A stretch of DNA of 64,000 nucleotides, from assembly GCF_041262525.1 (NCBI RefSeq), contig NZ_JBGCCK010000010.1, forward strand, positions 1-64,000, written 5' to 3'. The notes under the pieces are model-generated. The model ran no database searches. It worked only from the letters and a program-made list of their open reading frames with translations, and was not told the origin of the DNA. Within the stretch, counting starts at the first letter, position 1; each line of letters opens with the position of its first letter. Below, piece by piece: positions 51,455 through 60,429 of the stretch. Made by a program: the position numbers and the translations under genes. The stretch comes from Streptacidiphilus sp041262525. Its GTDB lineage: Bacteria; Actinomycetota; Actinomycetes; Streptomycetales; Streptomycetaceae.

Positions 51455-52390
51455 ATGGACCTCGACACTGTCCGGACCTTCGTCGCCGCCGCCGACACGG
51501 GGCAGTTCCAGGAGGCCGCCGCCGAGCTCGCGGTCACCCAGCAGGCTGTCTCAAAGCGCATCGCCACGCTGGAGCGCAACCTCGGCGTGCGGCTGTTCAC
51601 CCGCACCGCGCGCGGCGCCGAGCTCACCATCGACGGGCAGGCGTTCCTGCCCCACGCGCGCGAGTTGCTGCGCGTCGCCGAGCGCGCGGTCGCGTCCGTG
51701 CGCACCGGCCGTCGTCCGCTGCGCGTCGACGTGATCGCCTCGCGCACCGCGCAATCGGGCCTGATGCGCGGCTTCCACCGCGCGCACCTCGAGATCGAGC
51801 TCGACGTGGTGATGCTGTTCGACGTCGAGACGGCCGTCGCCGCCATCCGGTCCGGCGCGATCGACGCGTCCTTCCGCGCCGTCGCCGTGCCCGGCCGGCC
51901 CCTTCCCGAGGACATCGAGTCGGTCCGGGTGCTCGACGAGTCGCTCCAGCTCCTGACCGGTCCCGCCCACGCGCTGGCGGGCTCCCGGTCGGTGACCGTC
52001 GCTCAGCTCGCCGGGCACCGGATCTGGATGCCCGGCATCGTCCCCGGCACCGAGTGGGCCGCCTACTACGACGACCTCGTCGCCGAGTTCGGCCTCACCA
52101 TCGAGGCGACCGGCCCCAACTTCGGCTCCGACGCGCTCCTCGACACCATTGCGGACACCCCCGCCCTGGCCACGTTCATGGGCGAGCACACGCGCCTCGT
52201 CTGGCCCGCCGACCACGGCCTGCGCCGCATCCCGGTGACCGACCCGACGCCCGTCTACCCGCACTCGCTCCTCTGGCACCGCGACAACCCCCACCCGGCG
52301 CTGGCCACCCTCCGCGCCCACCTCGCCGCCACGGCGGCCGGCCACGACGCCGCCGGGACCTGGGCGCCGAGCTGGGTGATTCCGCGCTGA
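51455..52390 (+). CDS. LysR-family transcriptional regulator
   Basis: 311 residues. HTH at the N terminus: TVRTFVAAADTGQFQEAAAELAVTQQAVSKRIATLERNLGVRLFTRTARG (about 5-54). The substrate-binding domain follows (VDVIASRTAQSGLMRGFHRAH ... LARRIP-like endings). ATG 51455 is preceded by GGGTAGCGCC, with no strong ribosome site, suggesting a short leader. Likely controls the divergent MFS exporter. Confidence 0.92.
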   Translation: MDLDTVRTFVAAADTGQFQEAAAELAVTQQAVSKRIATLERNLGVRLFTRTARGAELTIDGQAFLPHARELLRVAERAVASVRTGRRPLRVDVIASRTAQSGLMRGFHRAHLEIELDVVMLFDVETAVAAIRSGAIDASFRAVAVPGRPLPEDIESVRVLDESLQLLTGPAHALAGSRSVTVAQLAGHRIWMPGIVPGTEWAAYYDDLVAEFGLTIEATGPNFGSDALLDTIADTPALATFMGEHTRLVWPADHGLRRIPVTDPTPVYPHSLLWHRDNPHPALATLRAHLAATAAGHDAAGTWAPSWVIPR

Positions 52391-52540
52391 ACGCCGCCGC
52401 CGACCGATTCCGCCGGCGTGGATGAGACAAAGCACCGTGGTTCGTGGCCGTAGGCGCGCGCCGTGAACGAGGCGGGAGCTGGAGGTCGCCCCGCGTCGGA
52501 GGTCTTACGCCCGAACCGAGCGGGAGTCACACTCGAAGCC

Positions 52541-54064
52541 ATGTCCGACTCAAGTGCACGTCCCCACTCGAGATCCGGCTCATCCGTCGCCGCGGCCGAG
52601 GCCGCGCCCGAGGAACCGCGCCTGCGCAGGAGCCTCAACGTCTGGCAGGCGGTCGGCCTGTCCATGGCGCTGATGGCGCCCAGCATGGCGGTCAACATCA
52701 ACCCGCAGGCGGCCGCGCCGAGCGTAGGCCGCGCAGTCCCGCTCGCCTTCCTGATCGCCACCGTCGGAGTGCTGCTGGTGGCCTACGTCTTCGTCCGGCT
52801 GTGCCAGTACTTCCACCACTCCGGCTCCGTCTACGCCTTCGTCGGGGCCACGCTGGGCCCGCGCTGCGGAGTCGTGGCGGGCTGGGGGCTGATCGGCACC
52901 TATCTCTTCTACGGCGTCACCACCTCCTCCGTCGTCGGCATCTTCGGCACCTCCTTCCTTCAGCGGACCGGCGTGTGGCCGCATCCGCCCGTGGACGCGC
53001 CGTTCATCCTCACCGGCTGTGTTCTCGTCCTGGCCTGGTGGCTGACGGTCGCTTCGGTCCGCCGCGGCACGAACGTGCTCCTGACCGTCGAGGGCGCGAC
53101 CGTGGCGCTGATCCTCGCCGTCAGCGCCGTCGTGCTGGTCCGGCTGGTGGTCGGCAACGCGCCGGCCGGGCACCGGTTCACGATGTCCGTTTTCAGCGTG
53201 CCGCCGGGCACCGCGCCGTCCGCGCTCTTCCTGGGCGTGGTCTTCGGCTTCCTCTCCTTCGCCGGTTTCGAGGCCGCCTCAACCCTGGGCGAGGAGGCGA
53301 ACGAGCCGCGCCGCGACATCCCTCGAGCCATCCTCGGCACCACGCTCTTCGGAGGCGTGTTCTTCGTCGTCGTGACGGGGATCGAGATGATGGGCTTCGG
53401 CGCGAACACGTCCGGGGTGACGGCCTTCGGCAACTCCTCCTCGCTGATCGGCGACCTCGGCGGGGCGTATCTGAGCCCATGGGTGGGCGACGCGGTCACG
53501 CTGGGGGCGACGGTCAGCGCCTTCGGCTGCTGCCTGGCCTGCACGGTCGGCTCGGCCCGACTCCTCTTCGCGCTGAGCCGCGACAGCCTGGGCGACCGGG
53601 GACTGGGCCGGGTCTCCCGCTCCGGCGCACCGGCCTGGGCGGCGACGGCGGTCTCGCTGGCGATGGCCCTGGTGCTGGGGATCTGCGTGGTGGCCTTCTC
53701 CGCGGTGCCGGAGGACACCTTCGTCTGGGGCGGCACCATCGGCACGCTGATCCTGCTGGTCGCCTACGTGCTGACGACGCTGGGCGCGATCCGACTGATC
53801 TTCGTCCAACGCCGCATGCCCGTGCCCATGTGGCAGATCGTCATCCCCATCGGGGCGCTGGGCCTGCTCGGCTACACCGTCTACCGAAACGTCATCCCCT
53901 ATCCGGCGTCGGGCCCGGGACACTGGTTCCCGATCGTCGCGGGCGGCTGGCTGGCGGCCGCCGTGGTCGTGGCGTGCGCCGCCCCGGGCACCGCCCGCCG
54001 TGTGGGCCAGCGCCTGACGGAGGCCGAAGGCCTGCGCGGGGAGGCCGCTGCGCCACCCGGCTGA
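52541..54064 (+). CDS. APC-family amino acid permease
   Basis: 507 residues, about 12-13 membrane spans. The conserved first span NVWQAVGLSMALMAPSMAVNINPQAAAPSVG and the cytoplasmic FEAASTLGEEANEPRRDIPRAILGT loop are APC hallmarks (amino acid or polyamine uptake/antiport). The short N-terminal tail is Ser/Arg-rich. ATG 52541 is chosen because the upstream extension is not protein-like. Substrate unknown. Confidence 0.9.
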   Translation: MSDSSARPHSRSGSSVAAAEAAPEEPRLRRSLNVWQAVGLSMALMAPSMAVNINPQAAAPSVGRAVPLAFLIATVGVLLVAYVFVRLCQYFHHSGSVYAFVGATLGPRCGVVAGWGLIGTYLFYGVTTSSVVGIFGTSFLQRTGVWPHPPVDAPFILTGCVLVLAWWLTVASVRRGTNVLLTVEGATVALILAVSAVVLVRLVVGNAPAGHRFTMSVFSVPPGTAPSALFLGVVFGFLSFAGFEAASTLGEEANEPRRDIPRAILGTTLFGGVFFVVVTGIEMMGFGANTSGVTAFGNSSSLIGDLGGAYLSPWVGDAVTLGATVSAFGCCLACTVGSARLLFALSRDSLGDRGLGRVSRSGAPAWAATAVSLAMALVLGICVVAFSAVPEDTFVWGGTIGTLILLVAYVLTTLGAIRLIFVQRRMPVPMWQIVIPIGALGLLGYTVYRNVIPYPASGPGHWFPIVAGGWLAAAVVVACAAPGTARRVGQRLTEAEGLRGEAAAPPG

Positions 54065-54119
54065 CGGCCTGGGGCCAATGAGCGGGCGGGCGGGCGCCAC
54101 TCGCGTAACCTGTCGGAGC

Positions 54120-54533
54120 ATGTGCTACCACGCGTTCAACGGCGCCTTCCGGCACTACGTGTGCGTCGCATGCCGGCTCGCCTTCAAGGCCAGCACCTGG
54201 CCGATCCGGAAGCGCGTCTGTCCCGGCTGTCGTGGGCAGCTCGTCTTCGCCGGCTACGACTTCGCCGCGCCTCGGCGACGCGATGCGAAGGCGTGGTCCG
54301 TCGTTGCGACCGTGCTCGCGGAGGGGCTGATCTACGATCACCGCCCGGGCTGCGGCTGCTCGCGGCTCCCGTCGTTCCGGCCCCGGACCAAGGCGCAGGT
54401 GCGCGTCCGGCGGCGCGCGGCTGAGCGGCTGGGCCTGCCTCTGGCCGTGACCCTCGCCCGCCGCGACGCCTTCACCGCGGAGACCCGCGACGAGCAGACA
54501 CTGACGCCGTCGGCCACCCGCGACGCGACCTGA
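54120..54533 (+). CDS. Putative zinc-ribbon protein (137 aa)
   Basis: The N-terminal half has two CxxC pairs, YVCVACRLAF and CPGCRGQLVFAGYDF, forming a zinc-ribbon-like knuckle. A basic helical C terminus contains CGCSRL and AQVRVRRRAAERLGL. Could be a nucleic-acid-binding or structural protein. ATG 54120 gives MCYHAFNGAFRHYVC; the GGAGC just before is a reasonable ribosome site. Confidence 0.6.
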   Translation: MCYHAFNGAFRHYVCVACRLAFKASTWPIRKRVCPGCRGQLVFAGYDFAAPRRRDAKAWSVVATVLAEGLIYDHRPGCGCSRLPSFRPRTKAQVRVRRRAAERLGLPLAVTLARRDAFTAETRDEQTLTPSATRDAT

Positions 54534-54578
54534 GCGTGACGTCGACACGTCTCCGGCGGCCTGAGAGGGAGATCAACA

Positions 54579-54884
54579 ATGTCTGCGACGCTGACGCTGA
54601 CCCACAAAGCGATCGGGGCGGAGGTCCGCCGCGCCGCGTACGACGTCGTGCTCGATGGGGAGCGCGTCGGGTCAGTCGAAATGAACGAGACGTTCGAGTC
54701 GCCCATCGAACCTGGACGTCACACGCTGCGAGTCCGCAGCGGCCGAAACTCCAGCCGAACCACGACCTTTGATGCTGTTGACGGCGAGACCGTCGCCTTC
54801 CGATGCACCGGAAAGAGCATCCTGCCGATCTTTCTCTTGTCGTTCTTCGTCCCCAGCCTCGCGCTCAGGCTCAAGCGCCAGTAG
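54579..54884 (+). CDS. Small membrane-associated protein with a PEGA-like beta domain (101 aa)
   Basis: The first roughly 75 residues are beta-rich: YDVVLDGERVGSVEMNETFESPIEPGRHTLRVRSGRNSS, matching the pattern of PEGA-type surface domains (turn at V-x-L-D-G, then PGRHTLRV). A single hydrophobic segment near the C terminus (ILPIFLLSFFVPSLALRL) is followed by KRQ, a membrane anchor or tail. Downstream of the zinc-ribbon gene by 45 bases. Function unknown. Confidence 0.6.
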   Translation: MSATLTLTHKAIGAEVRRAAYDVVLDGERVGSVEMNETFESPIEPGRHTLRVRSGRNSSRTTTFDAVDGETVAFRCTGKSILPIFLLSFFVPSLALRLKRQ

Positions 54885-55065
54885 GCGCGGCTCCCGCGAA
54901 AGTGGCCGGAAGCCGCCATCACCGGGGCGATCAACCTCCTTCGATTGCAGTCATATTGCGGCCCGTTACGCCCGCCAGTCCTGATCGGCTGCGAACGCCT
55001 TCACCGTGATCGTTGTTCTTTCAACGGGATTGTGTCGAGCGCCGCCGTCGGGTTACGGTTCAGCC

Positions 55066-55190
55066 AGGTCATGAGTGTCAGCGTCAAGCCCTGGCTTGCT
55101 GAACGGCAACCCTCCCACGCGGTGGGGTGCTCCAGGTGAGGACCCGGCGGAGCCGAGAACGGCGCCCGCAAGCGCGAGCTCGAAGCGGTG
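55066..55190 (+). promoter_or_regulatory. SAM-IV-like riboswitch
   Basis: The sequence GGTCATGAGTG...GCAACCCTCC...GTGGGGTGCTCC...GACC follows the conserved order of the SAM-IV S-adenosylmethionine riboswitch described in Actinomycetales. The closing P1 helix pairs GGTC (55067-55070) with GACC (55141-55144), and the internal stem CAAGCCCTGGCTTG sits between. The 3' boundary is approximate. It lies 5' of a leader ORF and a sulfur LLM-monooxygenase operon, so SAM excess would reduce expression of that operon. The stretch 54885-55065 shows no gene. Confidence 0.82.
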
Positions 55191-55219
55191 CGGAACCGAT
55201 CGGGACGGAGGTGACGACA

Positions 55220-55390
55220 GTGCGACAGGCCCGCATGCTGTCTGCCGTCGTCACCGTCAAGGCCCGATGCCGCGTCACCACCACCTTCGCGCGGCTCCAC
55301 ATCGATCTGCAGCGCGTCACCACCGCGCTGTGTCCGGCGTCCGAGTACGCCCTCGTGCGGCACGTCGCCGCGCCGCACGCCGCCGCCTGA
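55220..55390 (+). CDS. Leader peptide of the HIDLQRV...C type
   Basis: A short ORF (56 aa from GTG 55220; GTG 55211 and ATG 55235 are alternatives) containing ARLHIDLQRVTTALC. Short actinobacterial leader peptides with an R-x-H-(I/V)-D-L-x-R-V core followed by a cysteine precede sulfur-assimilation genes and are thought to sense cysteine through ribosome stalling. GGACGGAG lies 9 bases before GTG 55220. GTGCGGC (55355-55361) can pair with GCCGCAC (55372-55378), a possible attenuation hairpin beyond the cysteine codon. The first monooxygenase starts 145 bases later. Confidence 0.65.
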   Translation: MRQARMLSAVVTVKARCRVTTTFARLHIDLQRVTTALCPASEYALVRHVAAPHAAA

Positions 55391-55535
55391 CCCGCGTCGC
55401 CACTCCGTTCGTCCCCCTCCAGCCCCGGCCCGGCGCCCCCGTTGCCGATGGTGTGGCCCGTTCGGCGTGCCGCGTGCCGCACAGAGTCAGCGCACCCCTC
55501 CGAGCAGACATCCATCCGATCACGAGGTGGTTCCC

Positions 55536-56759
55536 ATGCCTGAAACCCGTGCAGCCCTGCACCTGGCCGTCGCACTCGACGGCGCCGGCTGGCATCCCGC
55601 CGCCTGGCGCGAGCACGACGCCCGACCAGAGGCCCTGTTCACCGCCCGGTACTGGGCCGACCTGGTCACCGAGGCCGAGCACGGCCTGCTGGACCTGGTG
55701 ACGATCGAGGACTCACTGAGCCTCCAGTCCACCCACCCCACCGGGCCGGACCAGCGAACCGACCAGGTGCGCGGCCGGCTGGACGCGGTGCTGATCGCCG
55801 CCCGTATCGCGCCACTGACCCGGAGCATCGGGCTGCTCCCGACCGCAGTCGTCACCCACACCGAGCCATTCCACCTCTCCAAGGCGATCGCCACCCTCGA
55901 CTACGTGAGCACCGGTCGCGCCGGGATCCGGGTCAAGGTGTCCGGACGCGCCGACGAAGCCGCGCACGTCGGACGCCGCCCGGCGCCGCAACTACGCGTC
56001 GAGGACCTCGACTCGGAGGCAGGGCGCGAACTGCTCCGGGATCTGTTCTCCGAGGCCGAGGACTACGTCGAGGTCCTGCGCCGGCTCTGGGACAGCTGGG
56101 AGGACGACGCGGAGATCCGCGACGTCGCCACCGGCCGGTTCGTCGACCGCGCCAAGCTGCACTACATCGACTTCGAGGGCACCAGGTTCAGCGTGCGGGG
56201 ACCCTCCATCACGCCGCGCCCACCGCAGGGCCAGCCCGTGGTCGCCGCGTTGGCGCACCGGGGCGAGCCCTACCGCCTGGTCGGCCGGTCGGCCGATCTC
56301 GGCTTCGTCACCCCGCGCGATGCCGAGGACGCCCGGTCCATCGTCGCCCAGATCCGCGACGCGCAGGCGGCCGCCGGCCGCGCGGGCGAGACCGTGCACG
56401 TCTTCGGCGACCTGGTGGTCTTCCTCGACGACGACCCCGGCGCCGCCGCGGACTGCAAGGCCCGCCTGGACCAGCGGGCCGGCGCCGCTTACACCAGCGA
56501 CGCCCGGATCTTCACCGGAACGCCGGCCGAACTCGCCGATCTCCTCCAGGAGTGGCAGCGGGCCGGACTCACCGGCTTCCGGCTTCGTCCCGGCGCTCTC
56601 CCCTACGACCTGGAGCAGATCACCCGCCGCCTGGTGCCCGAGCTCCAGCGCCGAGGGATCTTCCGCACCGCCTACGAGGCACCGACCCTACGCGGACTGC
56701 TCGGCCTGCCGCGCCCCGCCAACCGCTACGCCACCAGCGCCGTCAGCGCCCGCGCCTGA
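55536..56759 (+). CDS. LLM-class flavin-dependent monooxygenase
   Basis: 407 residues, luciferase-like TIM barrel using FMNH2 and O2. ALHLAVALDGAGWHPAAWREH opens the fold, SIGLLPTAVVTHTEPFHLSKAIATLDYVSTGRAGIRVKVSG is the core strand/loop block, and the extended insertion (about 120-230, with LWDSWEDDAEIRDVATGRF) matches the NtaA/SnaA/DszA group. First gene of the sulfur operon, behind the riboswitch and leader. Likely substrate: a sulfonate or thio-compound (inference from context). Confidence 0.88.
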   Translation: MPETRAALHLAVALDGAGWHPAAWREHDARPEALFTARYWADLVTEAEHGLLDLVTIEDSLSLQSTHPTGPDQRTDQVRGRLDAVLIAARIAPLTRSIGLLPTAVVTHTEPFHLSKAIATLDYVSTGRAGIRVKVSGRADEAAHVGRRPAPQLRVEDLDSEAGRELLRDLFSEAEDYVEVLRRLWDSWEDDAEIRDVATGRFVDRAKLHYIDFEGTRFSVRGPSITPRPPQGQPVVAALAHRGEPYRLVGRSADLGFVTPRDAEDARSIVAQIRDAQAAAGRAGETVHVFGDLVVFLDDDPGAAADCKARLDQRAGAAYTSDARIFTGTPAELADLLQEWQRAGLTGFRLRPGALPYDLEQITRRLVPELQRRGIFRTAYEAPTLRGLLGLPRPANRYATSAVSARA

Positions 56760-56780
56760 GCCGGAAGGACCGCATCATCC

Positions 56781-58163
56781 ATGAGCAAGCCCGTCAAGCA
56801 GATCCACCTCGCCGCGCACTTCCCCGGCGTCAACAACACCACCGTGTGGAGCGACCCGGCCGCCGGCAGCCAGATCGACTTCAGCTCCTTCGTCCACCTC
56901 GCGCGGACGGCGGAGCGGGCCAAGTTCGACTTCCTGTTCCTCGCCGAAGGGCTGCGGCTGCGCGAGCAGAACGGCGAGATCTACGATCTGGATGTCGTGG
57001 GCCGACCGGACACCTTCACCGTCCTGGCTGCGCTGGCGGCCGTCACCGACAGGCTCGGCCTCGCCGGAACCATCAACTCCACCTTCAACGAACCCTACGA
57101 GGTGGCACGGCAGTTCGGCTCATTGGACCACCTGTCGGCGGGCCGCGCGGCCTGGAACGTCGTCACCTCCTGGGACGAGTTCACCGGCGAGAACTTCCGC
57201 CGCGGCGGGTTCCTCGCTCAGGAGGACCGCTACGAGCGCGCCAGGCAGTTCCTGACGGCGACGTGGGAGTTGTTCGACTCCTGGCGGGGCGACGAGATCG
57301 TGGCGGACAAGGAGACGGGCGTCTTCCTCGGCGACCCGGACCCGGGCCGGTTCGACCACCACGTCAGCCAGTTCGACATCTCCGGCCGCTTCAACGTCCC
57401 GCGCAGTCCGCAGGGCCGCCCGGTGATCTTCCAGGCGGGCGACTCCGAGGAGGGCCGCGAGTTCGCCGCCTCGGCCGCCGACGCCATCTTCACCCGGCAC
57501 GGCACACTGGAGGCGGGCCGGGCCTTCTACGCCGACGTCAAGGGTCGCCTGGCCCGCTACGGCCGCTCCCCCGACGAGCTGAAGATCCTGCCCGGCGTCA
57601 CCTTCGTGCTGGGCGACACCGACGCCGAGGCCCAGGAGAAGGCGGACCTGATCCGCCACCAGCAGGTCAGCGGCCAGACCGCGATCAAGCTCCTCGAGCA
57701 GCTGTGGAACCGCGACCTCAGCGGCTACGACCCCGACGGACCGCTCCCTGAGCTGGACCCGCTCACCGGCGAGAACACCGTCGCCCGCGGCCGGGCCTCC
57801 GTGCGGATGCACCGCGACCCGCTGGCCGTCGCCGCCCAGTGGCGCACTCTCGCCGAGACCAAGAACCTGTCGATCCGAGAGCTGATCGTCGAGGTGACCG
57901 GGCGTCAGTCGTTCATCGGCACCCCGGCCCGGGTCGCCGCGCAGCTGAACGAGTTCGTGCAGACCGACGCGAGCGACGGGTTCATCCTCGCACCGCACCT
58001 GACCCCGGGCGGCCTGGACGAGTTCGCCGACACCGTCGTCCCGCTGCTCCAGGAGCGCGGGGTGTTCCGCACCGAGTACGAGGGCGAGACGCTGCGCGAC
58101 CACCTCGGCCTCGGCGCACCCCGCACGGCACGCACCAGCGACGCGGCCGTGGTGCCGTCGTGA
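56781..58163 (+). CDS. NtaA/SnaA/DszA-family FMN monooxygenase
   Basis: 460 residues. Starts IHLAAHFPGVNNTTVWSDPAAGSQIDFSSFVHLARTAERAKFDFLFLAEG and carries TINSTFNEPYEVARQFGSLDHLSAGRAAWNVVTS, both signatures of the two-component desulfurisation/nitrilotriacetate monooxygenase family. Needs FMNH2 from a reductase, which the operon encodes. Twenty-one bases after the previous gene; its stop overlaps the next start (GTGA). Confidence 0.93.
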   Translation: MSKPVKQIHLAAHFPGVNNTTVWSDPAAGSQIDFSSFVHLARTAERAKFDFLFLAEGLRLREQNGEIYDLDVVGRPDTFTVLAALAAVTDRLGLAGTINSTFNEPYEVARQFGSLDHLSAGRAAWNVVTSWDEFTGENFRRGGFLAQEDRYERARQFLTATWELFDSWRGDEIVADKETGVFLGDPDPGRFDHHVSQFDISGRFNVPRSPQGRPVIFQAGDSEEGREFAASAADAIFTRHGTLEAGRAFYADVKGRLARYGRSPDELKILPGVTFVLGDTDAEAQEKADLIRHQQVSGQTAIKLLEQLWNRDLSGYDPDGPLPELDPLTGENTVARGRASVRMHRDPLAVAAQWRTLAETKNLSIRELIVEVTGRQSFIGTPARVAAQLNEFVQTDASDGFILAPHLTPGGLDEFADTVVPLLQERGVFRTEYEGETLRDHLGLGAPRTARTSDAAVVPS

Positions 58164-59272
58164 AATTTCTCGCCATCACCCTGATCGTGCACACGCCGGA
58201 CCCCGTGACCGGCGCACGCAAGTCCACGCAGGAGCGCTTCCGGGAGGTCGTCGACAACGCGCTGTTCGCCGAGGAGCTGGGCTTCGACGGCTTCGGCGTG
58301 GGCGAGCGCCACGAGCGGCCGTTCATCTCCTCCTCGCCACCGGTGGTCCTCAGTCACATCGCCGCCCTCACCCACCGGATCCGCCTGTTCACGGCGGTGA
58401 CGACCTTGAGCCTGCTCGACCCGGTCCGCGCGTACGAGGACTACGCGACCCTCGATCACCTCTCCCGGGGCCGGCTGGAGCTGATCATCGGAAAGGGCAA
58501 CGGCGCGGCCCAGCGCGAGCTCTTCCAGGTCACCCCCGAGAACCAGTGGGAGCGCAACGCCGAGTCCTACGAGCTGTTCCGGCGCATCTGGCGGCAGGAC
58601 AAGGTGACGTACAAGCCGCGTTTCCGCCCTGAGCTGACCGATGCCGAGGTCTGGCCCCGCCCGCTCCAGCAGCCGATCCGGGTCTGGCACGGCAGCGCGA
58701 CCAGCCGCGAGTCGGTCGACCTCGCCGCCCGCTACGGGGACCCGCTCTTCTCCGCCAACGTCACGAACCCGATCGAGCCCTACGCCGAACTCGTCCGGCA
58801 CTACCGCGAGCAGTGGGAGCACTACGGCCACGACCCGGCCCTGGCCACCGTCGGCGCGGGCACCGCCGGCTACTACGCCGCGCGCACCTCGCAGGAGGCG
58901 TTGGCGGTCTACCGACCGGTCTTCGAGGGCCGGCTGGCCTTCCAGAAGGAACTCGGCCTGGCACCGGTCTTCCCGACCCTGGAGGACTTCGTCGAACGCA
59001 GCTCCGCCCTGATCGGCAGCCCGCAGCAGGTGATCGAGAAGGTGCACCGGTACCACGAGCAGCTCGGCCACAGCGTGCTGCACCTGCACGCCGACGCCGG
59101 CGGCCTCACCGACGCCCAGCACCGGGACAGCCTGGAACTGTTCCAGTCCGACATCGCCCCCACGCTGCGCCGGGAGATCCCCGATCCGCCCGGACCGTGG
59201 GGCCCGGTCACCGAAGCCTCCGCCCCAGCCCCAGCCCCGGCCGCGTCCGTGTCCGCGTGCGCCGCGAAGTGA
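58160..59272 (+). CDS. LLM-class flavin-dependent oxidoreductase
   Basis: 370 residues. FREVVDNALFAEELGFDGFGVGERHERPFISSSPPVVLSHIAALTHRIRLFTAVTTLSLLDPVRAYEDYATLDHLSRGRLELIIGKGNG is a full LLM N-terminal half. GTG start overlaps the upstream stop by 4 bp. The C-terminal tail is Ala/Pro repeat (SAPAPAPAASVS). Third monooxygenase of the operon; specificity unknown. Confidence 0.9.
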   Translation: MKFLAITLIVHTPDPVTGARKSTQERFREVVDNALFAEELGFDGFGVGERHERPFISSSPPVVLSHIAALTHRIRLFTAVTTLSLLDPVRAYEDYATLDHLSRGRLELIIGKGNGAAQRELFQVTPENQWERNAESYELFRRIWRQDKVTYKPRFRPELTDAEVWPRPLQQPIRVWHGSATSRESVDLAARYGDPLFSANVTNPIEPYAELVRHYREQWEHYGHDPALATVGAGTAGYYAARTSQEALAVYRPVFEGRLAFQKELGLAPVFPTLEDFVERSSALIGSPQQVIEKVHRYHEQLGHSVLHLHADAGGLTDAQHRDSLELFQSDIAPTLRREIPDPPGPWGPVTEASAPAPAPAASVSACAAK

Positions 59273-59286
59273 CGAAGGAACCCTCC

Positions 59287-60429
59287 ATGGCCAACACCCC
59301 GCTCACCGTGCTGGACCTCGTCCCGATCTCCTCCGGCTCCGACGCGACCGAGGCCCTCCGCAACAGCATCGACCTGGCCCAGCAGGCCGAAGACCTCGGC
59401 TACGCGCGCTACTGGTTCGCCGAACACCACCTCAACCCCGGCGTCGCGGGCACCTCCCCCGCGGTCGTGCTCGCTCTCACCGCGGCCGCCACCTCGACGA
59501 TCCGGCTTGGGGCGGGCGCCGTCCAGCTCGGACACCGCACCGCCCTGTCCACCGTCGAGGAGTTCGGGCTGCTCGACGCGCTGCACCCCGGCAGGTTCGA
59601 CCTGGGCCTCGGCCGCTCCGGCGGCCGGTCCGGCGGCCGGTCCGCGCCGACCGCCCGGGAGCCCGCCCTGGTCGGCGCGACGACCGTGGTCGACGGCCGC
59701 ACTCCGGGTGGACTGCGGATCCCGGGCCGGTTCTCCTACGAGCACCTGCTGCGTCACCCGCGCTTCGCCCTGCACAAGAAGCTGCTCCAGCTGCCGGGCG
59801 CCGAATCCCAGCCCTACGACGAACAGATAGCCGACGTCCTCGCCCTTCTGGCCGGCACCTACACCACCGCGGACGGAGTCGAAGCGCACGTCGTGCCAGG
59901 CGAGGGCGCCGACCTCCAGGTCTGGATCCTGGGCAGCAGCGCCGGGATCAGCGCCGAGGTCGCCGGCGCGCACGGCCTGCGCTTCGCCGCGAACTACCAC
60001 GTCAGCCCGGCCACCGTGCTGGAGGCGGCCGAGAGCTACCGCGCAGCCTTCCAGCCTTCCGCCGAACTGGACCGCCCCCACGTCAGCGTCTCCGCCGACG
60101 TCGTGGTCGCCGAGGACGAGGCCACCGCCCGGGAGCTGGCCACCGGCTACGGCCTGTGGGTGCGCAGCATCCGCAGCGGCGACGGCGCGATCCCGTTCCC
60201 CACCCCTGACGAAGCCCGCGCGCACTCCTGGACCAAGGCGGACCACGCGCTGGTGGCGGACCGCACCGAGACCCAGTTCGTCGGCTCACCGGGACAGGTC
60301 GCCGACCAGTTGGAGGCGCTCAGGGACGCCACCGGCGCGGACGAACTGATCATCACGACCATCACCCACCGGCACGAGGACCGAGTCCGCTCCTACGAGC
60401 TGCTCGCCGAGGAATGGGGACAGCGATGA
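59287..60429 (+). CDS. LLM-class flavin-dependent oxidoreductase (MsnO8/luxA-like group)
   Basis: 380 residues. LTVLDLVPISSGSDATEALRNSIDLAQQAEDLGYARYWFAEHHLNPGVAGTSPAVVLALTAAATSTIRLGAGAVQLGHRTALSTVEEFGLLDALHPGRFDLGLGRS matches the LLM subgroup with the VLDLVPIS opening. A short Gly-Gly-Arg-Ser duplication lies at about 115-122. Stop overlaps the flavin reductase start (ATGA). Fourth monooxygenase of the operon. Confidence 0.9.
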   Translation: MANTPLTVLDLVPISSGSDATEALRNSIDLAQQAEDLGYARYWFAEHHLNPGVAGTSPAVVLALTAAATSTIRLGAGAVQLGHRTALSTVEEFGLLDALHPGRFDLGLGRSGGRSGGRSAPTAREPALVGATTVVDGRTPGGLRIPGRFSYEHLLRHPRFALHKKLLQLPGAESQPYDEQIADVLALLAGTYTTADGVEAHVVPGEGADLQVWILGSSAGISAEVAGAHGLRFAANYHVSPATVLEAAESYRAAFQPSAELDRPHVSVSADVVVAEDEATARELATGYGLWVRSIRSGDGAIPFPTPDEARAHSWTKADHALVADRTETQFVGSPGQVADQLEALRDATGADELIITTITHRHEDRVRSYELLAEEWGQR

